A stretch of 52,517 nucleotides of DNA from Terriglobia bacterium (GCA_020073545.1 JAIQEZ010000015.1:1-52517); one strand, 5' to 3'. Shown: positions 9,750 through 19,320, counted from the first letter of the stretch. Made by a program: numbers and translations. The notes: a model not told the origin generated them from the letters alone.

Positions 9750-10112
9750 TTATATCGACCGATTTTCAGATGAGGGAGTAAAGTGGAGGTGCAGGATGTA
9801 AACCTTCAGATCGACGGAAACAGTGTAATCGATGTTGACGCTGACGCGGCTCCCGGTTGCCTCCACATTCACCTGTTCCGCAGCCAGGGGCAGGCCCAAT
9901 TCCTCAGCCTTTCCCAGGATGTTTTTTCGGATCGCGTCAGCCGGGACCCGCTGCGTCAACCAGAAAGGGGTTTGGTTCTGAATGTAGTCCTGGAGCTCGT
10001 AATTGTCCACGTAAACGGGAATGATCTTGAAACAGGAAAAGATCACCGCCGCAAGAAAGGCGAGAGCAAAGATCGCTTTGGCGGTTCCCTTGCCTGACTC
10101 AAGGCCTCGCAT
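9750..10112 (-). CDS. Small membrane-anchored protein (DUF4845-like)
   Basis: A 120-residue protein with one N-terminal membrane helix at about residues 12-32 (AIFALAFLAAVIFSCFKIIPVYVDNY) and a short extracytoplasmic domain. The pattern of a single helix followed by PVYVDNYELQDYI and a C-terminal beta-rich half (NVEATGSRVSVNIDYTVSVDL) resembles DUF4845 proteins, which are small bitopic proteins often found beside signal peptidase or ribonuclease genes; that match is from memory and moderate. A GGGGAAGAG ribosome site precedes the ATG. It lies 33 nt after proS and 3 nt before the penicillin-binding protein, so it is co-transcribed with both. Function unknown. Confidence 0.72.
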   Translation of the reverse strand: MRGLESGKGTAKAIFALAFLAAVIFSCFKIIPVYVDNYELQDYIQNQTPFWLTQRVPADAIRKNILGKAEELGLPLAAEQVNVEATGSRVSVNIDYTVSVDLKVYILHLHFTPSSENRSI

Positions 10113-10145
10113 CTCTTCCCCTGGGGAGGAAACCTCCCACCTCCG

Positions 10146-11843
10146 CTAACGCAGGTGCCTTTCGAGCAGAGCCGACACAACCACTTCCAGCTTAACATCC
10201 TGAATTTGCTTTGTCGAGCGCTGGAAGATCTCCGCCAGCCCTTGCGCCAACTTGCGTTTGCCGAGCGTCAGGCGATAAGGCACACCGATCAAATCGGCAT
10301 CTTTGAACTTCACGCCTGGCCTTTCGTCGCGGTCGTCAAACAGCACGTCGATAGAGCGCGCACGCATCTCTTCATAGAGTTGTTCCGCGGTGGAGCGAAG
10401 CTGCGTGTCATCCATGTTGGCAGCCGTCAGGATGACCTCGAAGGGAGCGATGGGCAGCGGCAGGAACATACCGTCCGCGTCGTGATTCTGTTCCACCGCG
10501 GCACTCAGAATGCGTTCCACGCCGATGCCATAAGAGCCCATCACCAGCGGAACTTCTCGGCCGTTTTCGTCGAGCACGCTGGCGTGCATCACCTGGGAAT
10601 AGCGACGCCCCAGCTTGAAGATGTGACCCAACTCCACTGCGATGCTGACCCGCAGCGGTTTGCCGCACCGCAAGCAGAGATCGCTGGCGGAAATTAGCCG
10701 CAAGTCGTGGTACTCAGCAGTGAAATCGCGGCCGGGCGTCACGTTGCGCAGGTGCGCGTCGTCGCGGTTTGCGCCGGTGATCAGGCTCTTGCGGCCCTCC
10801 AGCGCGCGGTCGGCAAGAACCCGAACGCCGCGTACGCCCACGGGGCCGAGCGAACCCAGGTGCGCGCCATGCAGCGCCAGGGCTTCCTCCGGCGTGGCTG
10901 GGCGAAAAACGTCAGTGCCGAGTGTCGCTGCCAGCTTGGTCTCGCTCAGCGTGTGATCGCCGCGCAACAGGATCACGACCGGCGTGCTCTCCACGACGAA
11001 GACCAGCGTCTTGATCATCCGGTCGGCACTCTGCCCGGTGAAGCTCACCAGATCCTCAATCGTCTTCTGCCCCGGCGTGGGGAAGGGCTCCGGGGCGGCA
11101 TCGCCGGGCGGGTCGGCGACGGCCGGCGCTTTCCCTTCCGCTTTCTCCAGGTTCGCAGCGTAGCCGCAATCACACAGCGCGACGGAATCTTCGCCGGCGT
11201 CCGTGGGCGCGGTGAATTCGTGCGAGTGGGTCCCGCCCATCGTCCCGGAATACGCCTCCACAATCACGTACTTCAGCCCGCAGCGGTCGAAGATGCGACT
11301 GTACGCTCCATAGTGCTTGCGATAGCTCACGTCCAACCCCGCATCGTCGAGGTCGAAAGAATACGAATCCTTCATCCAGAATTGGCGCAGGCGCAGCAGG
11401 CCCGATTTCGGGCGGGGCTCGTCGCGAAATTTCTCCTGAATCTGGTACCAGATCTGGGGAAGCTGCTTGTACGAGCGGAGTTCTCCGCGCGCGATGTTGG
11501 TCATCTCCTCTTCGTGGGTCACGCCCAGGACTATCTCATGGTCGTTCCGGTCCCTGAACTTGAAAATCGTCGGGCCGTAAGCATCGTAACGCCCGGACTC
11601 TTTCCAGAGTTCGGCAGGGTTCAGCGCGGGCAGGTAGAATTCCTGCGCCCCGATGGCGTTCATTTCCTCGCGGATGATCTGCATGATCTTCAGCATCGAT
11701 CTCTGCGCCAGAAACAAGTGGGCATAAACGCCCGCCGCGACCTGGCGAATGTAACCCGCCCGCAGCAACAGGCGGTGGCTGGGAACCTCGGCTTCGGCGG
11801 GGTCTTCCCGCAACGTGGGGATGAAAATTTGACTCCAACGCAT
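10146..11843 (-). CDS. proS: Prolyl-tRNA synthetase, bacterial type
   Basis: Class II aminoacyl-tRNA synthetase that charges tRNA-Pro in the cytoplasm; 565 residues, the usual length for the bacterial form. The class II core is seen as LLLRAGYIRQVAAGVYAHL, the VTHEEEMTNI block, motif 2 around KFRDEPRPKSGLLRLRQFWMKDSY, and motif 3 GSYGIGVERILSAAVEQ. Between motifs 2 and 3 lies the insertion (editing) domain, about residues 230-390, which removes mis-charged alanine in this family. The C-terminal anticodon-binding domain begins PFEVILTAANMDD. The upstream spacer holds a 15-nt repeat also found in front of both ADOP genes. It heads the long minus-strand envelope run. Confidence 0.97.
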   Translation of the reverse strand: MRWSQIFIPTLREDPAEAEVPSHRLLLRAGYIRQVAAGVYAHLFLAQRSMLKIMQIIREEMNAIGAQEFYLPALNPAELWKESGRYDAYGPTIFKFRDRNDHEIVLGVTHEEEMTNIARGELRSYKQLPQIWYQIQEKFRDEPRPKSGLLRLRQFWMKDSYSFDLDDAGLDVSYRKHYGAYSRIFDRCGLKYVIVEAYSGTMGGTHSHEFTAPTDAGEDSVALCDCGYAANLEKAEGKAPAVADPPGDAAPEPFPTPGQKTIEDLVSFTGQSADRMIKTLVFVVESTPVVILLRGDHTLSETKLAATLGTDVFRPATPEEALALHGAHLGSLGPVGVRGVRVLADRALEGRKSLITGANRDDAHLRNVTPGRDFTAEYHDLRLISASDLCLRCGKPLRVSIAVELGHIFKLGRRYSQVMHASVLDENGREVPLVMGSYGIGVERILSAAVEQNHDADGMFLPLPIAPFEVILTAANMDDTQLRSTAEQLYEEMRARSIDVLFDDRDERPGVKFKDADLIGVPYRLTLGKRKLAQGLAEIFQRSTKQIQDVKLEVVVSALLERHLR

Positions 11844-12442
11844 GAGTTCGACCTTTCGTTTCTGGCCGTCAGCCCTCAGCTTTCAGCTATCCGCTAGCAT
11901 GTCGGTCCTCTTGGCGATGGCTGAATGCTGACAGCTCTGAATCAGAATCCGCCATTGTTGGGGATGCGGCCACAGATTGTCAAGGAATGCGAGAGCGTGG
12001 TGTCGTGGGGCAGGTGGCTTCCGTTCGCGGTGGCCTGCCTCCACCAGTCCCCCGCTCGAGGCGTCCACTGCCGAGCTCGTCAGCCGGCCCACCGGGGTTG
12101 TTTCTGTGTCCAATTCTGGGGGCGCGCGCGACCGGGCTTCCTTTTGACCCTGGTCTTGCATCTAAGCAGTAGAGAGGGCTTAGGGGTTGTGACGACCCAT
12201 ATTGCTATTCATCCATTCCTACCTCATTCGAAAAACAACGGAATTCGCACGTCTTCACCGCACTGCGTTTAATAGCACTTATAGACTGTAACTTGACTGC
12301 ATCATCTTTCGTATTAGCAGGTGTGCATGGATTTCGGAAGGTGACGAGAGTGATGACTCGGGAAAGGACGGTCGTACTGGGCTTCAAACAACAGACCAAG
12401 GTCAAGCCCAAGACTCAGGGCAAATCATGTGGGAGGATGACC
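11844..12442. other. 600-nt divergent spacer between proS and the BON gene
   Basis: Separates divergent genes and so must hold two promoters. The proS side contains the AAAGCTGAGGGCTGA repeat and looser CTGACAGC units at 11920-11945. The BON side, from about 12185 to 12310, is clearly AT-richer than the surroundings and ends at the GGGAGG ribosome site. I see no T-box elements before proS, no convincing full promoter, and no credible coding frame, though several short open frames exist. Confidence 0.5.
11869..11883 (-). repeat. 15-nt repeat before proS (copy 1 of 3)
   Basis: On the minus strand this reads AAAGCTGAGGGCTGA and ends 25 nt before the proS start codon. The same 15 nt occurs just upstream of the ADOP genes at 18082-18096 (minus) and 40547-40561 (plus). 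Around each copy are looser GCTGAAAGCTGA and GGTCAGC units. Whether it acts in translation or is a passive repeat is not known. Confidence 0.7.
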
Positions 12443-13183
12443 ATGCGAAACAAACTATCACTGCTGCCTCTCTTGCTGGTTCTGACGACTGGAGTGTGCT
12501 GGGCCGGAGAGCCCACCACCGACGCCCAGACCACGGCGGGTATTCAATCCCGCATTTACCACGCAAGAGTCTACAAGCACGGCGACGTCCAAGTAACGTA
12601 TGCGAACGGCGCCGCGACGCTCACGGGAACCGTGGATAACCTCGGGAGCAAACTCGACGCGGAGAAAGCAGCGCGCAAAGCCCCCGGCGTGTCCTCCGTT
12701 ATGGACAACATTCAGGTGCGCGCGGATGACGTAACCGAACAGCAGATGCTCGAAAAGGCGCGCCATGAGATCGTGACCTACTACGCCTATGGGATTTTCG
12801 ACAACGTGAACCTGCAGGCCCAAGGCGACACGCTCACCGTCAGCGGGCAGGTCACTCACCCCTTCAAGAAGACCGACATCGGAAGCATGCTGCAGCGCGT
12901 AAAGGGCGTTGCGACGCTGGTAAACAACTTGGAGGTACTACCCACCTCCAACTTCGATGACCGCCTGCGCTTTGCGGTGGCGCGCGCCATTTACGGCGAT
13001 CCGTTCTTCATTTACTACGCCGGTCAGGCGCTGCCCCCGATCCACATCATCGTGAAAAACGGGAATGTAACCCTGGAAGGCGCCGTGGCTTCGTCGCTCG
13101 ACCGCAGCAGGGCCTATTTGGCCGCCAGCGGTGCGGGGCTCTCCTTCTCGGTGGTGAATAACCTTCGAGTGGTTAAGTCCTGA
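12443..13183 (+). CDS. Secreted protein with three BON domains
   Basis: A 246-residue periplasmic protein. The start at 12443 is chosen because GGGAGG sits 6 nt upstream and it gives a clean signal peptide (MRNKLSLLPLLLVLTTGVCWA); an in-frame ATG two codons earlier would abut the ribosome site. Three BON-like units follow: about residues 30-90 (VQVTYANGAATLTGTVDNLGS), about 95-165 (VNLQAQGDTLTVSGQVTHPF) and about 170-245 (PIHIIVKNGNVTLEGAVAS). BON domains, as in OsmY, bind phospholipid membranes and help in osmotic or envelope stress. Monocistronic, with a strong terminator 20 nt after the stop. Confidence 0.88.
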   Translation: MRNKLSLLPLLLVLTTGVCWAGEPTTDAQTTAGIQSRIYHARVYKHGDVQVTYANGAATLTGTVDNLGSKLDAEKAARKAPGVSSVMDNIQVRADDVTEQQMLEKARHEIVTYYAYGIFDNVNLQAQGDTLTVSGQVTHPFKKTDIGSMLQRVKGVATLVNNLEVLPTSNFDDRLRFAVARAIYGDPFFIYYAGQALPPIHIIVKNGNVTLEGAVASSLDRSRAYLAASGAGLSFSVVNNLRVVKS

Positions 13184-13203
13184 CGGTGCTTGGATTTCCC
13201 CCT

Positions 13204-13240
13204 GCCTGCGCTGCGTCAGTTCAGCGCAGGCATTTTTTTT
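13204..13240 (+). terminator. Rho-independent terminator after the BON gene
   Basis: A perfect 10-bp stem GCCTGCGCTG / CAGCGCAGGC with an 8-nt loop, followed by A and then eight T residues on the plus strand. It closes transcription of the BON gene before rpiB. Confidence 0.95.
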
Positions 13241-13378
13241 GGCCGGGGCGTCGCGTCAGGCAATGGCAAAGCACGGCGCGGGAGGGAGTCGAGCGGAGAA
13301 GATTGCGCCGCCTGCGCTCCTCCGCTAGAATGCCAGTGCGGGTTCTTCGCCGCTCAGTCCAACGATTCCGTCAGGAGC

Positions 13379-13858
13379 ATGCCGTTGCCGGGAAAAATCC
13401 AAATTGCTTTGGCGTCCGACCACGCAGGCTTTCGACTGAAGGAGAAAGTCCGCGAGTATCTGGCGCGCCGGGGCGCCGAAGTCCGGGACTTGGGGACCGA
13501 GTCCCCGGAGGCGGTGGATTATCCCGATTACGCCGAAAGAGTCGCCCGGCAGGTCGCGAACGGCCAGGTTGATTGTGGCATCCTAGTCTGCGGAACGGGC
13601 GTGGGAATGATGCTAGCGGCGAACAAGGTCCCTGGAATCCGCGCCATTCCTTGCACCGACACGATTTCCGCTTATTTCGCTCGTGCCCACAATGACGGCA
13701 ACATCCTCACGCTGGGCAGCCGGCTCCTGGACGAAGCCACCATGGAGAAAATTGTCGACACATGGCTTGCCACTCCTTTCGAGGGTGGGCGGCACGAACG
13801 GCGGATCAAGAAGATCGACGCCATCGACGAACACTTTCATACGGAGAAAAGTTCATGA
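13379..13858 (+). CDS. rpiB: Ribose-5-phosphate isomerase B
   Basis: Interconverts ribose 5-phosphate and ribulose 5-phosphate in the pentose phosphate pathway. The 159-residue product has the LacAB/RpiB landmarks ALASDHAGF near the N-terminus, [11 protein letters not shown], catalytic Cys in [14 protein letters not shown] at about residue 71, and [13 protein letters not shown]. The open frame extends 63 codons upstream, but that part has no family similarity. AGGAG lies only one nt before the ATG; an in-frame TTG two codons on has better spacing (7 nt), so the true start could be at 13385. The stop overlaps the glyA start by 4 nt, so the two are coupled; pairing of rpiB with glyA is common in bacteria. 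Confidence 0.95.
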   Translation: MPLPGKIQIALASDHAGFRLKEKVREYLARRGAEVRDLGTESPEAVDYPDYAERVARQVANGQVDCGILVCGTGVGMMLAANKVPGIRAIPCTDTISAYFARAHNDGNILTLGSRLLDEATMEKIVDTWLATPFEGGRHERRIKKIDAIDEHFHTEKSS

Positions 13859-15144
13859 CTGCTTCTTCACGCTCTCACCTGCGCCCGCTCCACGAGGTGG
13901 ACCCGGAAATCGCGCGCGCCATTGACCAGGAAGTGGACCGCCAGGCCCGTACCCTGGAGTTGATCGCCTCCGAGAATTTCGTCAGCGAAGCAGTACTGGA
14001 AGCCCTGGGGTCGGTGATGACCAACAAATACGCCGAGGGCTTGCCCGGCAAGCGCTACTACGGCGGATGCGAGTTCGTGGACGTGGCCGAAGCTCTGGCC
14101 ATCGAACGCGCCAAGAAACTCTTCGGCGCGGAACACGCCAACGTCCAGGCGCACTCCGGCAGCCAGGCAAACCAGGCCATCTACATGACCGTGCTGAAAC
14201 CGGGCGACACGCTGCTGGGCATGAGCCTTGCGCACGGCGGCCACCTGACCCATGGCCACCCGCTCAACTTCTCCGGCAAGATGTACAAGATTGTTTCTTA
14301 CGGCGTGCGCAAGGATACGGAGACGATCGACTACGACGAGCTCGAACGCCTGGCGATGGAGCACCGGCCGAAGCTCATCCTGGCGGGAGCAAGCGCTTAC
14401 CCGCGCATTCTGGATTTCGAGCGCTTCGGCGCCATCACCCGTCAGTGCGGCGCGGTGCTGATGGTGGACATGGCGCACATTGCCGGTCTGGTGGCTGCGG
14501 GCCTGCATCCCAGCCCCTTTCCGCACGCCGACTTCGTCACCACGACGACGCACAAAACCCTGCGCGGCCCGCGCGGCGGCGCAGTCTTCTCGAAAGCCCA
14601 ATACGCCAAAGAGCTCGACAAGATTGTGTTCCCCGGCATCCAGGGCGGACCGCTCATGCATGTGATCGCCGCTAAGGCCGTCTGCTTCCAGGAAGCGTTA
14701 CAGCCGGAGTTTCGTGAGTACCAGAGGCAAATCGTCGCTAACGCCAAGGCGGTGGCGGAAACGCTCGCGGCGGAAGGCTTCCGCATCGTTTCCGGCGGAA
14801 CCGACACGCACCTGATGCTCGTCGATGTCTTCTCCAGGCAAGTCACCGGCAAGCAGGCCCAGGAGACGCTGGAGCGCGCCGGCATCACGGTGAACAAGAA
14901 CGCCATCCCCTTCGACACCAACCCACCGGCAGTGGCCAGCGGCATTCGCGTGGGGACTCCGGCCGTCACGACGCGCGGGATGAAGGAAGCGGAGATGCGG
15001 CAGATCGCTCACTGGATCGCCGAAGTCCTGAATCACCTCGCAGACGAACCTACCGTGAAGCGCGTGCGCAGCCAGGTGGAATTACTGACGGAGAAATTTC
15101 CGCTCTACGAGAACCGGCGGGTGGCGGTTGGCACGAAGGCGTGA
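13855..15144 (+). CDS. glyA: Serine hydroxymethyltransferase
   Basis: PLP enzyme that converts serine and tetrahydrofolate to glycine and methylene-tetrahydrofolate. The 429-residue product has the N-terminal [26 protein letters not shown], and the PLP lysine in [13 protein letters not shown] at about residue 234. The frame is open 31 codons further upstream, inside rpiB, but the ATG that overlaps the rpiB stop gives the normal N-terminus. The C-terminal region ([18 protein letters not shown]) is complete. Translationally coupled to rpiB. Confidence 0.97.
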   Translation: MTASSRSHLRPLHEVDPEIARAIDQEVDRQARTLELIASENFVSEAVLEALGSVMTNKYAEGLPGKRYYGGCEFVDVAEALAIERAKKLFGAEHANVQAHSGSQANQAIYMTVLKPGDTLLGMSLAHGGHLTHGHPLNFSGKMYKIVSYGVRKDTETIDYDELERLAMEHRPKLILAGASAYPRILDFERFGAITRQCGAVLMVDMAHIAGLVAAGLHPSPFPHADFVTTTTHKTLRGPRGGAVFSKAQYAKELDKIVFPGIQGGPLMHVIAAKAVCFQEALQPEFREYQRQIVANAKAVAETLAAEGFRIVSGGTDTHLMLVDVFSRQVTGKQAQETLERAGITVNKNAIPFDTNPPAVASGIRVGTPAVTTRGMKEAEMRQIAHWIAEVLNHLADEPTVKRVRSQVELLTEKFPLYENRRVAVGTKA

Positions 15145-15401
15145 GGAGAAGGCGAAATGCGACGAGTCGCGATTTACGCCGGCGAGGGCGGCTATCAGGT
15201 CGCATAGTGCCCCAGCCTGCCGGGATGTGTTAGCCAGGGGAAAAGCCGGCAAGAAGCTGTGGTCTTTCCCCATCGACAAAAACCCACGGTCAGGAAAAGT
15301 CGCCCGCCATTAAGATCGGCGGACTTCCAGCCGCGGCGATACCAGGCTACCCGTTGACCGCTTCCTTGCCCTGTTCCCTGTAACCTGTCACCTGTTGCCT
15401 G
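15145..15401. other. Spacer between convergent glyA and ADOP-A, with degenerate repeat
   Basis: No credible gene or strong terminator is seen between the two convergent stops. From 15369 to 15401 a short unit of the form CCTGTNNC is repeated four times (CCTGTTCCCTGTAACCTGTCACCTGTTG), a kind of low-complexity tandem array that recurs in other motifs in spacers of this window. Confidence 0.5.
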
Positions 15402-18077
15402 CTATTCGTACCTCAGCGCCACCATGGGGTCAACCTTCGTCGCCCGCCGCGCGGGAATATAACACGCGAGCAGCGCAACGACCGCCAGAATGAGAGTTAC
15501 GGTCACGAAGGTCAGCGGGTCAGTAGGTTTGACGCCGTAGAGCAGGCTTGACAGAAAGCGCGTGAGGGCCAGCGCGCCCAGAATCCCTAAACCTACGCCC
15601 ATCAATGTCAGTTTGAATCCCTGCCCAATCACAAACTGTAGGACGCGGCTCCGCTCCGCCCCGAGCGCCATGCGGATACCGATCTCGTGGGTCCGCTGCG
15701 CGACCGAATAAGAGATGACGCCATAGATCCCGATCGCCGCAAGCGCCACCGCCAGCGCCGCGAAGGCCACGAGTAGGAACAGGTTGAATCGGCGGGGAGT
15801 GGTGGACTCGTCGATAACCTGGCCCATGGTTCGGACCTGCGCCACCGCGAGTTGGCCGTCGAGTCCCCAGACCGCGGCACGCAGTGCGGAGGCCAAGCTG
15901 GCGGGATTGCCCGCCGCCCGCGCCGCCACGTTGAGGGAGTTGCCAGGCAGCCCGCGCTGCTCATACGACTCGTATGTATGTTGCATCGTCGGGGCGTCCA
16001 GAGGACCTTGCTTGACGTCGCCCACCACTCCCACAATCGTCAGCCAGGGATCTTTCGACTCCGGCGGGCCCGTCTTCAGGCGCTTGCCGATGGGGTCCTG
16101 GTTGGGCCAGTAGCGCTTGGCGAGCGATTCACTCACGATCAGCGCGGGAGTCGAGCCGGGCTTATCCTGCTCGGTGAAGTATCGTCCGCGGAGGAGCGGA
16201 ACTCCCAGGGCCTGAAGGTAATCCCCGAGAATGACGGAGTGGCTGCACAGGTTTAGACCCGCACCGGGTGGCGGCTGGTAGCCTTCAGGAGTAAAGAGCT
16301 CCTCCCAGCCGGCTTCGAGCGGCAAATCGGTGGAAGCGCCGATCGCCTTCACGCCCGGCAACTGTTGCAGACGCGCGATCAACTCGCGATAGAAACTTCG
16401 GATTTGCTGGTCCTGCTTGTACTGCACTTGCGGCACGCTCAGCGACGCAGTCAGGACATGCTCAGGCCGGAATCCGGGTTGGGTGGCGAGCAGACGCTCG
16501 AAACTGCGCACCAGAAGTCCGGCACCCACCAGCAGCACGAGCGACAAAGCGACTTCCGCCACCACCAACGCGGACCGCAGGGAACGATGCTGCGGCCCCC
16601 GCTGGGCGCTCCGTCCGCCTTCCTTCAGCGTGCTGTTGAGATCCGTGCGCGAAGCCGCCAGCGTCGGCACCACGCCAAAGGCCAAGCCCGTGAGCACCGC
16701 CAGCGTCAGAGTAAAAGCGAGGACCGGAAGGTCCAGCCCGATGGCATGGACCCGCGGTATGTTCGCCGGCATCCATCCCACCAGCCCCTGCATGATCCCG
16801 AAGGCCAGGAGGAGGCCTAACCCCGCCCCCAGCAGAGCCAGCAACATGCTCTCCGCCGCCAACTGACGAAGCAGCCGAAGCCGTCCCGCGCCCAGCGCCA
16901 GGCGGACGGCAATTTCCCTTTGGCGGTGAGCGGCACGTGTGAGAAGAAGGTTGGCGACATTGGCGCAGGCGATGAGTAGCACGAAGCCCACGGCGCCCAG
17001 CAGCAAGAGCAGCAGCGTTCTGACCCTTCCCACCACCTGGCCGCTGAGCGGCAGAGCTATGGCCTCCAGTTTGATCCTGTCACGAAACTCCGGAGGGTAA
17101 GTCTGCAGGATCCGGTAGGCGATGGCGTCGACGTCCGTATTGGCGCGAGCCAGGGTGATGCCGGGTTTCAACCGCGCCAGCACGCTGTTATTGAAATTGT
17201 CTCCCACGGCGCTCAATTCGTCGTGCGTGAACGCAATAGGAACGAAGACGTCCGCCGCGTCGCCCTGCTCCATCCCCCGCAGGGGAAAGACAAAGCTGCG
17301 GGGCATGACGCCGATCACCGTATACGGCTGCCGGTCTAGCGTTACCGTCCGGCCCACCACGTCAGGTCTGGCGCCAAAGCGGCGCTGCCACAGCGCGTAG
17401 CTCAAGATCGCGAGCGAGTGTCCCGGCTGGTCTTCGTCCGCGGTGAACGCGCGCCCCACCACCGGCTGCACGCCCAGCAGCGAAAACAGGCCGGCATTGA
17501 CGCGTTCGGCCGGGATGCGTTCGGGCTCGCCCTCTCCTGAAAGGTCGAACTGGCCGCCGCGGAAGGCGGCGACGGATTCAAATACCTGATTCTGGCGCTG
17601 GAACTGAACTGCGTCAGGGGCGCAGACTGGGATGGGTTCGGGCGTGGCCATCGGGATGCGCTCCTTGACCAGCACCAGACGGGCGGGGTCCTTGTAAGGC
17701 AAGGGGCGCAGTATCACCGCGTCCACAACGCTGAAGATCGCGGTGTTCGCTCCGATGCCGAGGGCGAGCGTGAGAACGGCAACCGCCGTGAAGCCGGGAT
17801 TCTTCGCCAGCATCCGCAAGCCATACCTGACATCCTGGGCGAAATTCTCGATGTAGTTCACACGGCGCATGTCGCGACACTCCTCTTTGATTTGCTCCAC
17901 CCCGCCCAGCTCGCGCAGGGCTGCGTAACTGGCGTCCTCCGGGGTCAGCCCTTTTCCAACCTTTTCCTCAATCAGCTTTTCCAGGTGGAAGCGGAGTTCC
18001 TCGGTCAACTCCTTCTCGACGCGGCTCTTCCGAAAAAGCGACCGGAGGCGAAGGCGGAACTTGTATATCCAACGCAT
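15402..18077 (-). CDS. ADOP-family duplicated permease (MacB/FtsX type), copy A
   Basis: An 891-residue membrane protein of the ADOP type. The N-terminal ~70 residues ([20 protein letters not shown], then [22 protein letters not shown]) form the cytoplasmic helical region special to this family. Two MacB-like halves follow, each with a membrane segment, a periplasmic domain and an FtsX block: [20 protein letters not shown] then [31 protein letters not shown], and [18 protein letters not shown] then [17 protein letters not shown]. It ends [18 protein letters not shown]. There is no ATPase gene nearby. The start at 18077 matches copy B exactly; an open frame 13 codons longer runs into the AAAGCTGAGGGCTGA repeat and is not preferred. 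Downstream of its own PadR gene. Transported substrate unknown. Confidence 0.93.
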   Translation of the reverse strand: MRWIYKFRLRLRSLFRKSRVEKELTEELRFHLEKLIEEKVGKGLTPEDASYAALRELGGVEQIKEECRDMRRVNYIENFAQDVRYGLRMLAKNPGFTAVAVLTLALGIGANTAIFSVVDAVILRPLPYKDPARLVLVKERIPMATPEPIPVCAPDAVQFQRQNQVFESVAAFRGGQFDLSGEGEPERIPAERVNAGLFSLLGVQPVVGRAFTADEDQPGHSLAILSYALWQRRFGARPDVVGRTVTLDRQPYTVIGVMPRSFVFPLRGMEQGDAADVFVPIAFTHDELSAVGDNFNNSVLARLKPGITLARANTDVDAIAYRILQTYPPEFRDRIKLEAIALPLSGQVVGRVRTLLLLLLGAVGFVLLIACANVANLLLTRAAHRQREIAVRLALGAGRLRLLRQLAAESMLLALLGAGLGLLLAFGIMQGLVGWMPANIPRVHAIGLDLPVLAFTLTLAVLTGLAFGVVPTLAASRTDLNSTLKEGGRSAQRGPQHRSLRSALVVAEVALSLVLLVGAGLLVRSFERLLATQPGFRPEHVLTASLSVPQVQYKQDQQIRSFYRELIARLQQLPGVKAIGASTDLPLEAGWEELFTPEGYQPPPGAGLNLCSHSVILGDYLQALGVPLLRGRYFTEQDKPGSTPALIVSESLAKRYWPNQDPIGKRLKTGPPESKDPWLTIVGVVGDVKQGPLDAPTMQHTYESYEQRGLPGNSLNVAARAAGNPASLASALRAAVWGLDGQLAVAQVRTMGQVIDESTTPRRFNLFLLVAFAALAVALAAIGIYGVISYSVAQRTHEIGIRMALGAERSRVLQFVIGQGFKLTLMGVGLGILGALALTRFLSSLLYGVKPTDPLTFVTVTLILAVVALLACYIPARRATKVDPMVALRYE

Positions 18078-18081
18078 AGTC

Positions 18082-18096
18082 TCAGCCCTCAGCTTT
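18082..18096 (-). repeat. 15-nt repeat before ADOP-A (copy 2 of 3)
   Basis: Reads AAAGCTGAGGGCTGA on the minus strand, 4 nt upstream of the ADOP-A start codon. It replaces an ordinary ribosome site; the only purine-rich stretch is GAGGG inside it. Confidence 0.7.
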
Positions 18097-18253
18097 TGGC
18101 GTTCAGCTTTCAGCACTCACCTGCCAATCTCCAGCCCATAGAGGCCAGCAAAAAATCCGGCCGCGCCGATTTACCTGAAAGCTGACCGTTGGCAGCTTGC
18201 TTTGATGCACCGGCTTTTGCTGACCGCTGACTGCTGATCGCGGACCGCTTCCT

Positions 18254-18583
18254 CTACGATATCTCCAACACCAAGCCAATAGCTGCGGAGAGCCTCAGCC
18301 AGTTGGCCTCTTCTTGCTCCAAGTATTTGCGCCCCGCCGGCGTGAGGGCATAGAACTTCGCCCGGCGATTGCTGTCCGACTCACCCCACTTCGCCCTGAT
18401 CCATCCGCTTTGCTCCAGGCGATGGAGAGCGGGGTACAGCGCTCCTTGATTCACCTGGAGCACTTCCTTCGACACCTGCCGGATTCGCTGGGCGATGCCC
18501 CAGCCGTGCACGGGTTCAAGAGCTATGGTCTTGAGGATCAGGAGGTCCAACGTGCCCTGGACCAGATCGGTTGGTTTGCTCAT
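18254..18583 (-). CDS. PadR-family transcriptional regulator, copy A
   Basis: A 109-residue winged-helix repressor of the short PadR type. The winged helix covers about residues 5-80 (LVQGTLDLLILKTIALEPVHG, then VNQGALYPALHRLEQSGWI and RRAKFYALTPAGRKYL), followed by one C-terminal dimerisation helix. GGGGAG lies 5 nt before the ATG at 18583; a GTG two codons earlier is also open. PadR repressors typically control the neighbouring transporter and themselves. The ADOP gene follows after a 176-nt spacer, the same length as in copy B. It differs from copy B at about nine of 111 positions. Confidence 0.95.
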   Translation of the reverse strand: MSKPTDLVQGTLDLLILKTIALEPVHGWGIAQRIRQVSKEVLQVNQGALYPALHRLEQSGWIRAKWGESDSNRRAKFYALTPAGRKYLEQEEANWLRLSAAIGLVLEIS

Positions 18584-18616
18584 CGTCACTCCCCTCAGTT
18601 ATCGACAACCGGCTTT

Positions 18617-18649
18617 ACCCTACGCCCTCTCCTGTCAGTAATCAACAGG
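18617..18649 (-). promoter_or_regulatory. PadR-A promoter with overlapping inverted repeat
   Basis: On the minus strand: -35 TTGATT, 17 nt, -10 TAGGGT. The -35 box sits inside the 19-nt inverted repeat CCTGTTGATTACTGACAGG (arms CCTGT and ACAGG, 9-nt centre), a candidate PadR operator. The same promoter and repeat occur unchanged at 39994-40026 before copy B. Confidence 0.6.
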
Positions 18650-18948
18650 AAAATTGCAGCACCACGGGTGGCCAAACAGCCGACCCCTTCTCCTGCCTGG
18701 GGGGACAGGGTATGCCGTGCTTCCTCCGGTTCAAGTTGGGAAGCAGGCAAGAGCGTCCGGGCCGCTCAACCGAATTCGGCTCAAGAGTTGTCCTCACTGC
18801 CATGTCGTCACGCGCACGTGCGCAACGCGGCTTCACACCCTAATGTGGAAGCAATCGATAAGTACGGGGAAAAAGCGCAGAAGAGTCCCGGCTCTTTGAA
18901 AGAGGTTGGCACCCGCGGGCGACTTTGTGGGGAACTTCTTCGAGCGGT

Positions 18949-19024
18949 TGGAGCCGGCGAGCGGACTTGAACCGCTGACCCTCGGTTTACGAAACCGATG
19001 CTCTACCGACTGAGCTACGCCGGC
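18949..19024 (-). tRNA. tRNA-Thr (anticodon CGT)
   Basis: 76 nt including an encoded CCA. Acceptor stem GCCGGCG / CGCCGGC, D arm GCTC-AGTCGGTA-GAGC, anticodon stem TCGGT/ACCGA with loop TTCGTAA (anticodon CGT), and T arm GCGG-TTCAAGT-CCGC. Reads ACG threonine codons. It stands alone behind a promoter and a hairpin leader. Confidence 0.97.
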
Positions 19025-19035
19025 TAAATGATACA

Positions 19036-19090
19036 AAAATGCTCACCCGGCAGGGCCAGCGTCTCCGCCAATCCAGCGGGTGAGCATTTT
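19036..19090 (-). terminator. Terminator-like hairpin in the leader of tRNA-Thr
   Basis: A perfect 14-bp inverted repeat, AAAATGCTCACCCG / CGGGTGAGCATTTT, with a 27-nt loop. On the minus strand the right arm ends in five T residues, as in a rho-independent terminator, only 11 nt before the tRNA gene and downstream of the promoter at 19140-19168. It could be an attenuator, a processing signal, or the end of a short RNA. Confidence 0.6.
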
Positions 19091-19139
19091 CAGAGGAGAA
19101 TAGAATGGCGGACGCGCCCCGCCATCTAAACTCTTAGCG

Positions 19140-19168
19140 AGTCTAGAAAAACGCTCAAGCCATGTCAA
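19140..19168 (-). promoter_or_regulatory. Sigma-70-type promoter upstream of tRNA-Thr
   Basis: Minus strand: perfect -35 TTGACA (19168-19163), 17-nt spacer, -10 TAGACT (19145-19140). It points to tRNA-Thr with a leader of about 110 nt that contains a small ATGGCGG/CCGCCAT hairpin (19104-19124) and then the strong hairpin at 19036-19090. Confidence 0.7.
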
Positions 19169-19320
19169 GGGATTTTTCAGGAATTTTTCAGCACACTAAC
19201 CAGTTTAGTTTCTTTTAGTTACGGACAAATCTTGACCCGTCAATCCAATTGTGAAAAAACCCAATAAATCGCGCCTCCTAGCCCAATCGCACTTACAAGT
19301 CATTGATTGTAAAGGGGATG

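Larger units (their letters stand above)
19025..19320. other. Spacer with tRNA-Thr leader, AT-rich
   Basis: Besides the promoter and two hairpins, the part from about 19165 to 19315 is AT-rich and holds two GATTTTTCAG / GAATTTTTCAG units. No gene is seen. The AT-rich stretch lies directly upstream of the TTGACA box and could serve as an UP element. Confidence 0.4.

Noticed and set aside
11844-12442. Possible T-box or other riboswitch before proS
   Set aside because: No T-box core sequence, specifier loop or terminator/antiterminator pair was seen; the region holds simple repeats.
15402-18077. ADOP-A as a macrolide exporter (MacB)
   Set aside because: It has two permease halves and the ADOP N-terminus but no ATPase domain, unlike MacB.
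19045-19090. A 14-codon open frame within the tRNA-Thr leader hairpin (minus strand), as in a leader peptide
   Set aside because: It has no ribosome site and contains a single threonine codon, so attenuation by this peptide is not supported.
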